Program-made: the position numbers and the translations under genes
Origin: an uncultured Candidatus Melainabacteria bacterium
GTDB taxonomy: Bacteria; Cyanobacteriota; Vampirovibrionia; Gastranaerophilales; Gastranaerophilaceae
Assembly: GCA_934754505.1 (NCBI GenBank)
Contig: CAKVIE010000004.1
Span: 62,001 to 126,000, forward strand
Length of the DNA stretch: 64,000 bases
Direction of reading: 5' to 3'
Shown: positions 7,793 to 16,587 of the stretch, one piece after another
Layout: each line of letters begins with the position of its first letter
Position numbering within the stretch: position 1 is the first letter of the stretch
Notes under the pieces: generated by a model
Databases searched by the model: none
The model's input: only the letters and a program-made list of their open reading frames with translations
What the model was told of the DNA's origin: nothing

Positions 7793-8980
7793 ATGCAATT
7801 ATTAGAAGGTTTAACAGCATTATGGAACTCAACAGGGATTTATAATTTCATTCAAACTGCACAAGCTGAAGTGTCAGGTACGGGTATCGAACAATTCTTG
7901 GCACAGTTTGGGCAGCCATTAATGATAATTATTTGTTGCTTTTTACTTTGGCTTGGTATTAAGAAACAATTTGAACCTTTATTGCTTGTTCCTATTGCTT
8001 TTGGCGGTTTGTTGTCAAATATTCCGATGCCATTGGGAGAAGAAATTGCAGGTCCTAACGGATTTTTAGGAATAATATTTGCAGCAGGTATAGACAAAGG
8101 ATTATTCCCGTTGATAATTTTCATGGGCGTTGGTGCAATGACAGACTTCGGTCCGCTTATCGCTAATCCGAAAACATTGCTTTTGGGCGGTGCAGCACAA
8201 TTTGGTATATTTGGTGCATTGTTTTTAGCATTGTTCCTCGGTTTTGATTTACAAGCAGCAGGCTCAATCGGAATTATCGGTGGAGCTGATGGTCCGACAT
8301 CAATTTATGTAACAACAAAACTTAAACAAGAATTATTGGGTTCTATTGCAGTTGCGGCATATTCTTATATGGCATTGGTTCCTGTAATTCAACCGCCTAT
8401 TATGAAATTTTTCACAACAAAAGAAGAACGTAAAATTGAAATGAAACAACTTAGAGAAGTTTCAAAAAGAGAAAAAATTGTTTTCCCGATTGTAGTGCTT
8501 CTTCTTTGTTTAATCTTTTTACCGTCAGCATGCCCGTTGGTTGGAGCATTGACATTCGGTAATTTATGTAAGGAATGCGGTGTAACGGACAGATTGTCAG
8601 ATACAATGCAAAACGCATTAATCAACATAGTAACAATATTCTTAGGTTTGACAGTAGGTTCAAAATTACAAGCAGACCACTTCCTTACAGTAGAAACATT
8701 AAAGATATTATTTTTAGGTATTATCGCATTCTCGCTCGCAACGGCAGCAGGTGTAATAATGGCAAAGATAATGAATTTGTTCTTGAAAGAAAAAATCAAT
8801 CCGCTTATCGGATCGGCAGGTGTTTCTGCAGTACCGATGGCAGCACGTGTTTCTAACAAAGTAGGTTTGGAATACAATCCTCAAAACTACTTGTTAATGC
8901 ACGCAATGGGACCGAACGTAGCGGGTGTAATCGGTTCGGCGGTAGCAGCGGGAGTTCTTCTCTCATTAATTCCGCACTAA
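7793..8980 (+). CDS. oadB: Na+-pumping oxaloacetate decarboxylase beta subunit
   Basis: 395 aa, about ten membrane helices. It decarboxylates carboxybiotin and couples this to Na+ export. Family motifs visible: MGVGAMTDFGPLIANP, the reentrant segment GIIGGADGPTSIY with the Asp implicated in Na+ binding, SAGVSAVPMAARV, and near the end NYLLMHAMGPNVAGVIGSA. It begins 10 bases after oadA, with a GGAGG ribosome-binding site inside the gap. Length and topology match OadB/GcdB/MmdB; substrate identity comes from the alpha subunit and the adjacent pckA. Confidence 0.95.
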   Translation: MQLLEGLTALWNSTGIYNFIQTAQAEVSGTGIEQFLAQFGQPLMIIICCFLLWLGIKKQFEPLLLVPIAFGGLLSNIPMPLGEEIAGPNGFLGIIFAAGIDKGLFPLIIFMGVGAMTDFGPLIANPKTLLLGGAAQFGIFGALFLALFLGFDLQAAGSIGIIGGADGPTSIYVTTKLKQELLGSIAVAAYSYMALVPVIQPPIMKFFTTKEERKIEMKQLREVSKREKIVFPIVVLLLCLIFLPSACPLVGALTFGNLCKECGVTDRLSDTMQNALINIVTIFLGLTVGSKLQADHFLTVETLKILFLGIIAFSLATAAGVIMAKIMNLFLKEKINPLIGSAGVSAVPMAARVSNKVGLEYNPQNYLLMHAMGPNVAGVIGSAVAAGVLLSLIPH

Positions 8981-9024
8981 AAATATGTTTTCAAAAATAA
9001 CTATTTATAAAAAGGAGAAAAGAA

Positions 9025-10617
9025 ATGGAAACTTATGGAATAGAAAAAATCGGTATAATCGCACCGAAAGCGGTATATCGTAACTTAACTCCGGCACAAT
9101 TGACGGAAGCAGCACTTCGCAAAGGTGAAGGCAAATTGTCAAACACAGGTGCTTTAGTTGTAACAACAGGTAAATACACAGGTCGTTCCCCTAAAGACAA
9201 ATTCATCGTTGATACAGACGGAGTTCATAATGAAATCGCTTGGGGAAAAGTAAACAGACCTATCTCAAGAGAAAAATTCAACTCAATTAAAGGTAAAATT
9301 GCAGCGTATTTACAAAACAGAGAAGTATTCATTTTCGATGGTTTTGCAGGTGCTGACAAAAAATATACACAAAAATTCCGTGTAATTAACGAAATGGCAA
9401 GCCAAAACTTGTTCATTCACCAATTGTTAATCAGACCGACAGCTGAAGAATTAGCAGCATACGGTGAACCTGATTATACAATTCTTTGTGCTCCGGGATT
9501 CAAGTGTGATCCTGAAGTTGACGGTGTAAATTCAGAAGCTTGCATCGCAATCGACTACGAAGCACATACAATCATTATTTGCGGTTCACAATACTCAGGC
9601 GAAATCAAAAAGTCAGTATTCGCAACAATGAACTACATTATGACAAAGAAAAATGTTCTTCCTATGCACTGCAGTGCAAACATGGATCCTGCAACAGGCG
9701 AAACAGCAGTATTTTTCGGTTTGTCAGGAACAGGAAAAACAACATTATCGGCAGACCCTGCACGTAAGTTAATCGGCGACGATGAACACGGATGGTCACC
9801 TGATGGTATATTCAACTTCGAAGGCGGCTGCTATGCAAAATGTATCAACCTTTCAGCTGAACACGAACCTGATATTTACAATGCAATTAAATTCGGTTCA
9901 TTGGTAGAAAACGTTGTTATGGACGATACAACTCGAGAATTTGACTTCAACGACGGTTCATTAACAGAAAATACAAGAGTCGGTTACCCGATTGATTATA
10001 TCAACAATGCTCAAATCCCCTCAAAAGGCGGTATTCCGAAAGTTGTAGTATTCTTGACAGCAGATGCATTCGGCGTATTGCCCCCTATCTCAAGATTGGA
10101 TAAAAACGCAGCAATGTACCACTTTGTAACAGGATTTACTTCAAAATTGGCAGGTACTGAAAGAGGTGTTACAGAACCGCAACCTACATTCTCAACATTG
10201 TTCGGCGAACCTTTCATGCCGATGGATGCATCAGTTTATGCAAAAATGTTGGGTGAAAAACTTGACCAATACGGAACAAAAGTTTACCTCGTAAACACAG
10301 GCTGGGCAGGCGGAAGTGCTGCATCAGGTGCAAAACGTATGAAACTTGCTTACACAAGAGCAATGGTAACAGCAGCATTGAACGGTTCATTTGATTCAAT
10401 CGAATTCAAACACCACGATGTATTCAACGTTGATTACCCGACATCATGCCCGAATGTACCTGACGAAATGTTAGATGCAAGAGGAATGTGGGCTGATAAG
10501 GCTGCATACGATGAAGCAGCAAACAAACTTGCACAAATGTTTACAGACAACTTTGCGGCAAAATATCCTAATATGCCGTCAGAAATCGTTAATGCAGGAC
10601 CGAAAGTAAAAGCATAA
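9025..10617 (+). CDS. pckA: Phosphoenolpyruvate carboxykinase (ATP)
   Basis: 530 aa, usual length. It interconverts oxaloacetate + ATP and PEP + ADP + CO2. The P-loop GLSGTGKTTLSADP, the following LIGDDEHGW metal-site motif, and the N-terminal TGRSPKDKF are diagnostic for the ATP-dependent enzyme. It lies 44 bases after oadB with its own AAAGGAG. In a fermenter the direction is probably PEP to oxaloacetate with ATP gain, and the oxaloacetate is then decarboxylated by OadGAB to pyruvate with Na+ export. This would conserve more energy per PEP than pyruvate kinase alone (inference). Confidence 0.96.
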   Translation: METYGIEKIGIIAPKAVYRNLTPAQLTEAALRKGEGKLSNTGALVVTTGKYTGRSPKDKFIVDTDGVHNEIAWGKVNRPISREKFNSIKGKIAAYLQNREVFIFDGFAGADKKYTQKFRVINEMASQNLFIHQLLIRPTAEELAAYGEPDYTILCAPGFKCDPEVDGVNSEACIAIDYEAHTIIICGSQYSGEIKKSVFATMNYIMTKKNVLPMHCSANMDPATGETAVFFGLSGTGKTTLSADPARKLIGDDEHGWSPDGIFNFEGGCYAKCINLSAEHEPDIYNAIKFGSLVENVVMDDTTREFDFNDGSLTENTRVGYPIDYINNAQIPSKGGIPKVVVFLTADAFGVLPPISRLDKNAAMYHFVTGFTSKLAGTERGVTEPQPTFSTLFGEPFMPMDASVYAKMLGEKLDQYGTKVYLVNTGWAGGSAASGAKRMKLAYTRAMVTAALNGSFDSIEFKHHDVFNVDYPTSCPNVPDEMLDARGMWADKAAYDEAANKLAQMFTDNFAAKYPNMPSEIVNAGPKVKA

Positions 10618-10641
10618 TTGTAAACATTTCGCTATAATTGT

Positions 10642-10674
10642 AAAACAGCTTGTCAATTTGACAGGCTGTTTTTA
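10642..10674 (+). terminator. Intrinsic terminator of the oad-pckA operon
   Basis: AAACAGC-(t)TGTCA-att-TGACA-GGCTGTTT followed by T residues. Confidence 0.85.
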
Positions 10675-10704
10675 CTTTATATATACAAAAGATATAATTT
10701 GCTG

Positions 10705-10733
10705 TTGAAATGCAATGAAATGTCTGTTACAAT
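10705..10733 (+). promoter_or_regulatory. Sigma-70-type promoter for the 639-aa protein
   Basis: TTGAAA (10705-10710), 17-base spacer, TACAAT (10728-10733). The leader to the ATG at 10857 is about 115 bases, with a terminatorless hairpin ACCTTT-gtg-AAAGGT at 10796-10810. Confidence 0.6.
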
Positions 10734-10856
10734 TCTTAATAATCGATAAGGCATGATTAAAGAAGTTATTCAGGTCAGTCGATAACGTAAACAGAACCTT
10801 TGTGAAAGGTTTTGAAAAAGAAACAGTGTTGTAAAAGGAATAAAGGAGAATTTCAG

Positions 10857-12776
10857 ATGGTAAACGGAATCAACGGAGCAACTACTGCAACGACGTTAAA
10901 CACGAAGTTACAAAAGATTGCCGATGATGCAAAAATCACGAAAGAGGAGGCAGCAAATTTAACTCAGGCAGAGCTTCAAGAAATTAAAGACGCAAACCCT
11001 GAAATTGAAATTGAAGACGGAGTAGATGATGTAGTAGCGGCGAATGCGGCAAATGCTACGCAGGAAACGGAAGAAAAAGAAGAAGCAGATGCAGCGACGG
11101 CAAAGGCTGATGAACTTATAGCCATGCCTAACGAGAATATTGATGCGGCAGCAACGGAACAATTAAAAGCCGAAATTGAAAAAGCAAAAGGCGAATACGA
11201 AACGGCAAAAGCTGAAGCACAAGCAAGAAAAGAAGAAATTGATGCAGCAGAAGATGCTTATGAAGCACTTCAAGCAGATATGGCAAAAGCAGCGGCAAAT
11301 GTAGAAGATGCGGCAGCAAACGCACAAGAATCAGTTTCACAACAAACAAACAGAGTAAGACAACAAGCACAAGAAGAAGGATGGGACGAAGCACGTCTTA
11401 AATCGGAACTCGGTAAAATTTCGATTCCATCGATAAGCGGTGAACAAAGAACTCTTGAATCAGTAGGTATTGATGTATCGAATATGGCATCAACTATTCA
11501 AAAATTGAGTGATTTGTATGCGGCACAAGCAAATGCAGTAGATGACATTGCACAAAGATTCGGCGGTTTCCTTGAAGTAGATTTAGATACAATTTCAGTT
11601 GCAAAAGACGGAACGATTGTAATTAATGAATTGGGAGAAGGCGGACCTGAAGTTTCGGGAGCTGACGGTATCAGTGCAAAAGATATGCAAAAATTTGCAA
11701 ATATGTCTAACGAACAGTTGACAGAATACCTTGCAAGTGAAGAAGGTGCTGCAATTATGACAGCAATGCAGGGACTTGCAAACGATGGAGTAGATTTATC
11801 GGCAGAAAATTGTGCCGCTATTATCAAAACGATGATTGCAGATCAAGATAAGAGCACGGGTGATGCAGATAAATTCGGTTCGGAATATGCAGGTAAAATC
11901 CAAGTTAACCAAATTAACGGTGTAGATTCTTCACAATTATCGGCAGCTGTTAAAAAAGTAGAAGCTCCGAAAACGGAAGAAGTATCAGAATGTACTCCTC
12001 CGCCATCTTGTGACCCGTACGTAATCAAAATCGACGGTGTTGAATACACAATGATTTTGGATAACGGCGACGGCAAATGGGATACAGACGATATTTTAGG
12101 TATCAATGACGAAAAAGACAACCTCTTTGAAGCATTGAAAGGACTCGAAAGCGACGGCGATGCATCGAAGTTGACAGGTGATGAACTTGCAAAAGCAGGT
12201 ATCAGATTGGTTGCAAAAAATGATGACGGTACACTTGCTGTTGATGATCCGAAAAAAGACTTTGATTTAACGAAAATCGACAATATCGACATGACAAATC
12301 TTACTCAATCGACGGATAACGACGGTCATGTAGGTACATTCGGTAATTTCAACCTCACATTGACGGACGGAAGAACAATTCAAGGTGCTGAAACATTTGA
12401 AGAAATGTCAACACTTCAAAAACTCTTTGGAGCTGTTAAAAACTTCTTTGACGGTTTGGGCAATATCGCAAAAGACATTATCAGCAACTTGATGATGAAC
12501 CAAGATGAAAAACAATACTATTCAGAAGAAGTCAAAGCAAAATATGCCGAAAATCTTGAACAAGCAAACGAAATGCTCGACAACACAACTGCACTTGGTG
12601 AAGCAATGATTGATCAAACCGAAGACACCGTTGATGATGCGGCTAAAGATTACGAAGAACCGAAAGCAGAAGAAACGGAAGAACAACAGGCAACAGAAGA
12701 ACAAGTTGCAGACGGTGAAACAGAAGAACAACAAGGCAAAGATGGCAAAGGTAAAAAACCTCAAAGTCTTGTTTAG
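10857..12776 (+). CDS. Large acidic Ala/Glu/Gln-rich protein with EF-hand-like loops
   Basis: No family recognised. 639 aa from the ATG at 10857, chosen because AAAGGAG lies at the right distance; an in-frame start at 10812 has no such site. Residues about 75-185 are a predicted coiled coil of Ala, Glu, Lys and Gln. Two acidic loops near residues 395-440 look like calcium-binding or dockerin-like loops (DNGDGKWDTDD and SDGDASKLTGDEL). The C-terminal 45 residues are almost all Glu, Gln, Thr and Lys, ending in KKPQSLV. No signal peptide or membrane segment. Like the J-domain protein, it begins MV, lacks a signal and carries an EF-hand-like loop, so the two may be products of one export or surface system (weak inference). 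Confidence 0.75.
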   Translation: MVNGINGATTATTLNTKLQKIADDAKITKEEAANLTQAELQEIKDANPEIEIEDGVDDVVAANAANATQETEEKEEADAATAKADELIAMPNENIDAAATEQLKAEIEKAKGEYETAKAEAQARKEEIDAAEDAYEALQADMAKAAANVEDAAANAQESVSQQTNRVRQQAQEEGWDEARLKSELGKISIPSISGEQRTLESVGIDVSNMASTIQKLSDLYAAQANAVDDIAQRFGGFLEVDLDTISVAKDGTIVINELGEGGPEVSGADGISAKDMQKFANMSNEQLTEYLASEEGAAIMTAMQGLANDGVDLSAENCAAIIKTMIADQDKSTGDADKFGSEYAGKIQVNQINGVDSSQLSAAVKKVEAPKTEEVSECTPPPSCDPYVIKIDGVEYTMILDNGDGKWDTDDILGINDEKDNLFEALKGLESDGDASKLTGDELAKAGIRLVAKNDDGTLAVDDPKKDFDLTKIDNIDMTNLTQSTDNDGHVGTFGNFNLTLTDGRTIQGAETFEEMSTLQKLFGAVKNFFDGLGNIAKDIISNLMMNQDEKQYYSEEVKAKYAENLEQANEMLDNTTALGEAMIDQTEDTVDDAAKDYEEPKAEETEEQQATEEQVADGETEEQQGKDGKGKKPQSLV

Positions 12777-12792
12777 TCAAAACCTAACTGAT

Positions 12793-12829
12793 AAAAAAGA
12801 GTCGTTCCAAAAGGACGGCTCTTTTTTTA
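12793..12829. terminator. Bidirectional intrinsic terminator
   Basis: AAAAAAGAGTCGTTCC-aaaa-GGACGGCTCTTTTTTT sits between two converging genes and has A/T runs on both sides. Confidence 0.85.
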
Positions 12830-12841
12830 TTGTTGAAAAGT

Positions 12842-13471
12842 TTATTTTAAGTAAGGATTATAGGCTTTTTCGTGTTTCATTACAGTTGAAGTGTCGTGTC
12901 CGGGGAAAACTTCTATGTCATCAGGTAACGGGAGAATTTTTTCCTTCAAAGATTTGATTAAAGTTTCGTAGTTTCCGCCTTCCAAGTCACATCTGCCGAT
13001 ATTTTCACAGAAAAGCGAATCTCCGCTGAATAAGAATTTGTCGATTAGGAAGCACATTCCGCCTTTTGTGTGTCCGGGGGTTTCGAGTATTTGAATTTTG
13101 TGTTCACCTATTTTGAGTTCAGAGTTTTCGTCGATAAATTTTGCGACTTTAATCGGTGCAAAATTTCCTCTTTGTCCCGTAAACATTTCGTACATATCGT
13201 TAATATTTTTTGTAAGAGTGTAATCCTTTTCATTCATATAAACAGGGATATCAACTCCGTCTTGTTGCATTTCAGCAACACCCATAACGTGGTCAAAATG
13301 TCCGTGTGTGCAAAGAATATATTTAAGATTTCCTCCTTGTTTTTTTATGTATTCAAAGATTTTTTTATAACCGCCGCCGAAGTCTATGATTATTGCATCT
13401 TTACTGTTTTCGTCAATTAAAACCCAGCAGTTTGTTTGAATGGGATTTTCTACAAATAATTCTATTTTCAT
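12842..13471 (-). CDS. Metallo-beta-lactamase-fold hydrolase (glyoxalase II-like)
   Basis: 209 aa. The dinuclear zinc motif THGHFDH, then TPGHTKGG, FSGDSLF and FPGHD are all present, so it should be catalytically active. Closest to the small glyoxalase-II/YcbL group of thioester hydrolases; the substrate cannot be read from the sequence. ATG 13471 is preferred over the longer reading frame because AAGGAAA precedes it by a proper distance. It diverges from rnhC with only 30 bases between the starts, so the two promoters must overlap the opposite coding starts or leaders. Confidence 0.88.
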   Translation of the reverse strand: MKIELFVENPIQTNCWVLIDENSKDAIIIDFGGGYKKIFEYIKKQGGNLKYILCTHGHFDHVMGVAEMQQDGVDIPVYMNEKDYTLTKNINDMYEMFTGQRGNFAPIKVAKFIDENSELKIGEHKIQILETPGHTKGGMCFLIDKFLFSGDSLFCENIGRCDLEGGNYETLIKSLKEKILPLPDDIEVFPGHDTSTVMKHEKAYNPYLK

Positions 13472-13501
13472 AATATTTTCCTTTTGTGATATTCTTTTAA
13501 T

Positions 13502-14407
13502 ATGAATATTTACACAAACAAATTCAATGCTCAACAGAGTGATTTAGTTGAAAAATTTTTTAAAGAGAAAGATGCCGCTTTTTCGCCTTTGCAATATGCA
13601 AAATGGAAAGCTATCGGAAAAGGTTATACAGCAAGCCTTTACAATAGCGGAAAGTTCGTTTTGCAAGGGAAAGATGTAACAGATGTAGTCAAGGAGTTTG
13701 AACAATTTCTTGGAATTTCGTCTTGCGGTGAACAGCTTGAATTGCTTTCCGTGCCAAAAGAAGAAGCCGCAGAGGAATTTGTTGTCCACGAATACATCGG
13801 AACAGATGAATCGGGTAAAGGTGATTTTTTCGGTCCATTGGTTGTTGCAGGTGTTTTTGTAAATGATGAGCTTGCTAAAAAGTTCAAGGCTTTGGGCATA
13901 AAAGACAGTAAAAAGCTTGATGATAAAACCATTATGAAATATGCTGCCGAAATCAGAAATACCGCACCTCATTCGGTTGTGGTGATTATGCCCGAGAAAT
14001 ATAATCAGCTTTATAATTCTTTCAAAAATTTGAATAAATTGCTTGCGTGGGGGCATGCAAGAGCTATTGAAAATGTTTTGAATAAGCAATCTTGTGATTT
14101 TGCACTTTCGGATAAATTCGGAGATGAGTCTTTGATAAAAAACGCTTTGCTCGAAAAAGGCAAAAAAATTACACTTGAACAAAGAACAAAGGGTGAGAGT
14201 TTCATTGCGGTTGCGGCAGCTTCTGTAATTGCTCGGGCGGAATTTGTTAAAAGATGTCAAGAGCTGAAAAATAAGTATGATATTGATTTTCCCAAAGGTG
14301 CATCTGACAAAGTGATTTTGACGGCACAAGAGTTTGTTGCAAAATTCGGCAAAAATGAATTAAATATGGTTGCTAAAATGCATTTTAAGACCGTAAATTC
14401 GTTGTAA
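13502..14407 (+). CDS. rnhC: Ribonuclease HIII
   Basis: 301 aa. Removes RNA from RNA-DNA hybrids. The N-terminal about 85 residues form the TBP-like substrate-binding domain of RNase HIII (KWKAIGKGYTASLYNSGK...LQG). The catalytic domain starts with TDESGKGD, where the active-site Asp and Glu lie, and contains GIKDSKKL and the later Ser-rich ASVIARAEF. RNase HIII rather than HII is indicated by the extra N-terminal domain and the ESGKGD form. It begins 30 bases from the divergent MBL gene. Confidence 0.95.
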   Translation: MNIYTNKFNAQQSDLVEKFFKEKDAAFSPLQYAKWKAIGKGYTASLYNSGKFVLQGKDVTDVVKEFEQFLGISSCGEQLELLSVPKEEAAEEFVVHEYIGTDESGKGDFFGPLVVAGVFVNDELAKKFKALGIKDSKKLDDKTIMKYAAEIRNTAPHSVVVIMPEKYNQLYNSFKNLNKLLAWGHARAIENVLNKQSCDFALSDKFGDESLIKNALLEKGKKITLEQRTKGESFIAVAAASVIARAEFVKRCQELKNKYDIDFPKGASDKVILTAQEFVAKFGKNELNMVAKMHFKTVNSL

Positions 14408-14479
14408 AATGTTTACGACTTGACAGAAACAGAAAAATAATATAAGAATTTTATATGGCAAAGTGAAAAGGAGTTTTAT

Positions 14480-14878
14480 ATGAATATTCCCGAAAACCTT
14501 TTATGTTCACCGACTGATGAATATATCAGAGAATGTGGTGACGGCTTATATTTAGTTGGTATAACAGATGAATTTCTTAAAAAAATCGGTGGAGAAATCA
14601 TATTTATTGAGGTTCCTGAAGTAGATGATGTCTATGTGAAAAAAGAACTCTGTGCAACTATCGAATCCGATTCTGTTGCTGTTGAAATGTATATGCCTAT
14701 TGAGGGCAAAGTGGTTGAAATAAATCCTGCTTTTGACAACGGTTATGATGTTGTAAATAATGAACCGTTGACAGACGGCTGGATAATTAAAGTATATTCG
14801 CAAAATCTTACACCTAATGATACATTTGATTTGTTAGATTACAACGATTATAAAGCAGAGTGTGGCAAACAAGATTAA
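14480..14878 (+). CDS. Glycine-cleavage H-protein-like protein lacking the lipoyl lysine
   Basis: 132 aa, the size and fold of GcvH: LYLVGITDEFLKKIGGEIIFIEVPEV corresponds to the H-protein beta-barrel, and GKVVEINPAFDN...LVNEDP-like NNEPLTDGWIIKV is retained. At the lipoylation loop the usual E-S-V-K-A is E62-S63-D64-S65-V66, so serine replaces the lysine that carries lipoate. No gcvP or gcvT lies nearby. It cannot work as the classical aminomethyl carrier; a regulatory, scaffold or sulfur-transfer partner role is conceivable. It overlaps the next gene by one base (TAATG), suggesting coupling. Confidence 0.8.
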   Translation: MNIPENLLCSPTDEYIRECGDGLYLVGITDEFLKKIGGEIIFIEVPEVDDVYVKKELCATIESDSVAVEMYMPIEGKVVEINPAFDNGYDVVNNEPLTDGWIIKVYSQNLTPNDTFDLLDYNDYKAECGKQD

Positions 14879-16587
14879 TGACGAAAAAAAATAAAAAATT
14901 CTTAATCTTTTTGTGTGTAGGGCTTTTTTGTCTTGTAATTTATGCTTGCAGATTGAATAACTATTTGATTATGGAGCTGTTTTTTGAGGCAAAATATGCT
15001 TCTGCTGCAATTGCAATGAAAAATTTGACTGACTTCTTTCACCCTGCTTTGAATGGTGAAGCTTTTACTTCTGCAGGTCCTTTGTATTATTTGATTGTCA
15101 AATTTTGCTCTTTGTTTTTTGCGAAATATTCTGAAATTCCGATACGATTAGGCTCGGGAATTGTTATGTTGACTGCTGCTTTCGGTGTTTATCGTGCATT
15201 AACCGAAACCGTAAACGAAAAATTTGCTGTAATTGCATCATTTACTACGTTTTCATCTTTGATTTTTGTGATTTTTTCGTCAATTTCTTCACCGTTTATG
15301 ATTTCTTCGTGTTTTATAATTTTGAGTATCATATTTGGTCTTTCTTCGTTTTTAATTGTTTCGGATAAAGAAAATTATATTTATAATATTTTGTTTTGGA
15401 TATTTGCGGCATTTGCCGTTTTGACAACTGATATTACAGCGGCGGTATTGCCTTTTGTAACGGTTTTTCCGCTTGTTATCGTTTTTGGAAAGATTAAAGA
15501 ATTTTTCAAACCCATAAAATTTTTATCGGGATTATTGGTTTTCTTGCTTTTTACATTTCCGATTTTGTCCAAATGTATGAATGTTGATTACGCTGTTTCT
15601 AATATTCTTGCCGTTAAAGAGAGTTTATTATCAATGAATTTTATAACAAATTATAAATTCTTTTTGAAGTATTCGGTTTTGTATTTCGTAATCGGCGGAA
15701 TGCCTTGGATTTTCTTTTATTTTCTGTTTTTTACGGCAATTCCGTATTTGTTTTTCAAAAAAATTAAAAATCGGGTTATTCATAAAACAGAAATTATAAA
15801 TGATAATCTTGCATTTATTTTGACATCGGCAATATGGGGCTTTTTCTGTTCGGCGGTTTTCTATGTAATTTCAGGGGTTACTGATTTTTCAAGATTGACG
15901 GTGTGCTTGTATTTTGCATCTTTAATCTGTGCTTTTTTCTGGTACAAACAGCTTTGCGAAAACAAATATTTAAAAGTCGGCTATGCCGCATCAATATTGC
16001 TTTACGTTTCTTTGATTATTGCTTCTGTCGGCGGAATTATGGCGTATTTCTTCATAAATCCTGTTCAAAAAACATATATTGATCCGCTTTTACCGCCGTT
16101 AATTCTCGTAACACTATTAGTTGCAATTCCCGGTATGATTGCGATTATCCTTAAAAGAAATGTTTTGAATTTTTCTGTTCATATTTTTATTTCTATAATA
16201 ATGTTCTTTATGTCAACAGGGCTTTTATACAATTATGTCAACTCTTTCGGTGAAAATGATTTGGTAAATATTGCCATAAAAGCTCGTCAGGATAAAGTTA
16301 ATCTTGCGACTTACGATATTATCGAAAGATATGCAATGACGTATTATTTTGCCGATAAGGTTGAGTTTAATAAAATGTTGACAGCCGATGAAATTTATCA
16401 AAAATACGGCAATACAAGAAAAACCTATTTGGTCTTGAAACACAATGATTTAAGCTATTTCGATAAATTCTTTGTCTATGAAGTTGTAACAACGGGCAAG
16501 CAATATTGCGGAATTACAAATATTAAATATCTTCCTGTTGACGAGGTTAAAGAAGACCCGGAAGCTCAGCCAGATACTGTCCTGTAA
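14878..16587 (+). CDS. ArnT/GT39-like integral membrane glycosyltransferase
   Basis: 569 aa, about 11-12 membrane helices, with a short soluble C-terminus. The N-terminal periplasmic loop resembles the GT39/GT83 family: EAKYASAAIAMKN...HPALNGEAF...GPLYYLIV corresponds to the DEARY...LNG...KPPLYYW region. The acidic pair expected there reads Phe-Glu, so one of two acidic residues is missing. Such enzymes move a sugar from a polyprenyl-phosphate donor to lipid A or protein outside the inner membrane. ATG 14878 overlaps the upstream stop and is preferred to a GTG at 14860. Its last 41 bases overlap the convergent uvrA gene. Confidence 0.75.
   Translation: MTKKNKKFLIFLCVGLFCLVIYACRLNNYLIMELFFEAKYASAAIAMKNLTDFFHPALNGEAFTSAGPLYYLIVKFCSLFFAKYSEIPIRLGSGIVMLTAAFGVYRALTETVNEKFAVIASFTTFSSLIFVIFSSISSPFMISSCFIILSIIFGLSSFLIVSDKENYIYNILFWIFAAFAVLTTDITAAVLPFVTVFPLVIVFGKIKEFFKPIKFLSGLLVFLLFTFPILSKCMNVDYAVSNILAVKESLLSMNFITNYKFFLKYSVLYFVIGGMPWIFFYFLFFTAIPYLFFKKIKNRVIHKTEIINDNLAFILTSAIWGFFCSAVFYVISGVTDFSRLTVCLYFASLICAFFWYKQLCENKYLKVGYAASILLYVSLIIASVGGIMAYFFINPVQKTYIDPLLPPLILVTLLVAIPGMIAIILKRNVLNFSVHIFISIIMFFMSTGLLYNYVNSFGENDLVNIAIKARQDKVNLATYDIIERYAMTYYFADKVEFNKMLTADEIYQKYGNTRKTYLVLKHNDLSYFDKFFVYEVVTTGKQYCGITNIKYLPVDEVKEDPEAQPDTVL

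Noticed and set aside
10812..10856. Longer start for the 639-aa protein
   Set aside because: No Shine-Dalgarno precedes 10812, whereas AAAGGAG precedes 10857, and the added residues are basic low-complexity.
13472..13534. Longer start for the MBL-fold hydrolase
   Set aside because: It would overlap the divergent rnhC gene, and 13471 has a good ribosome-binding site.
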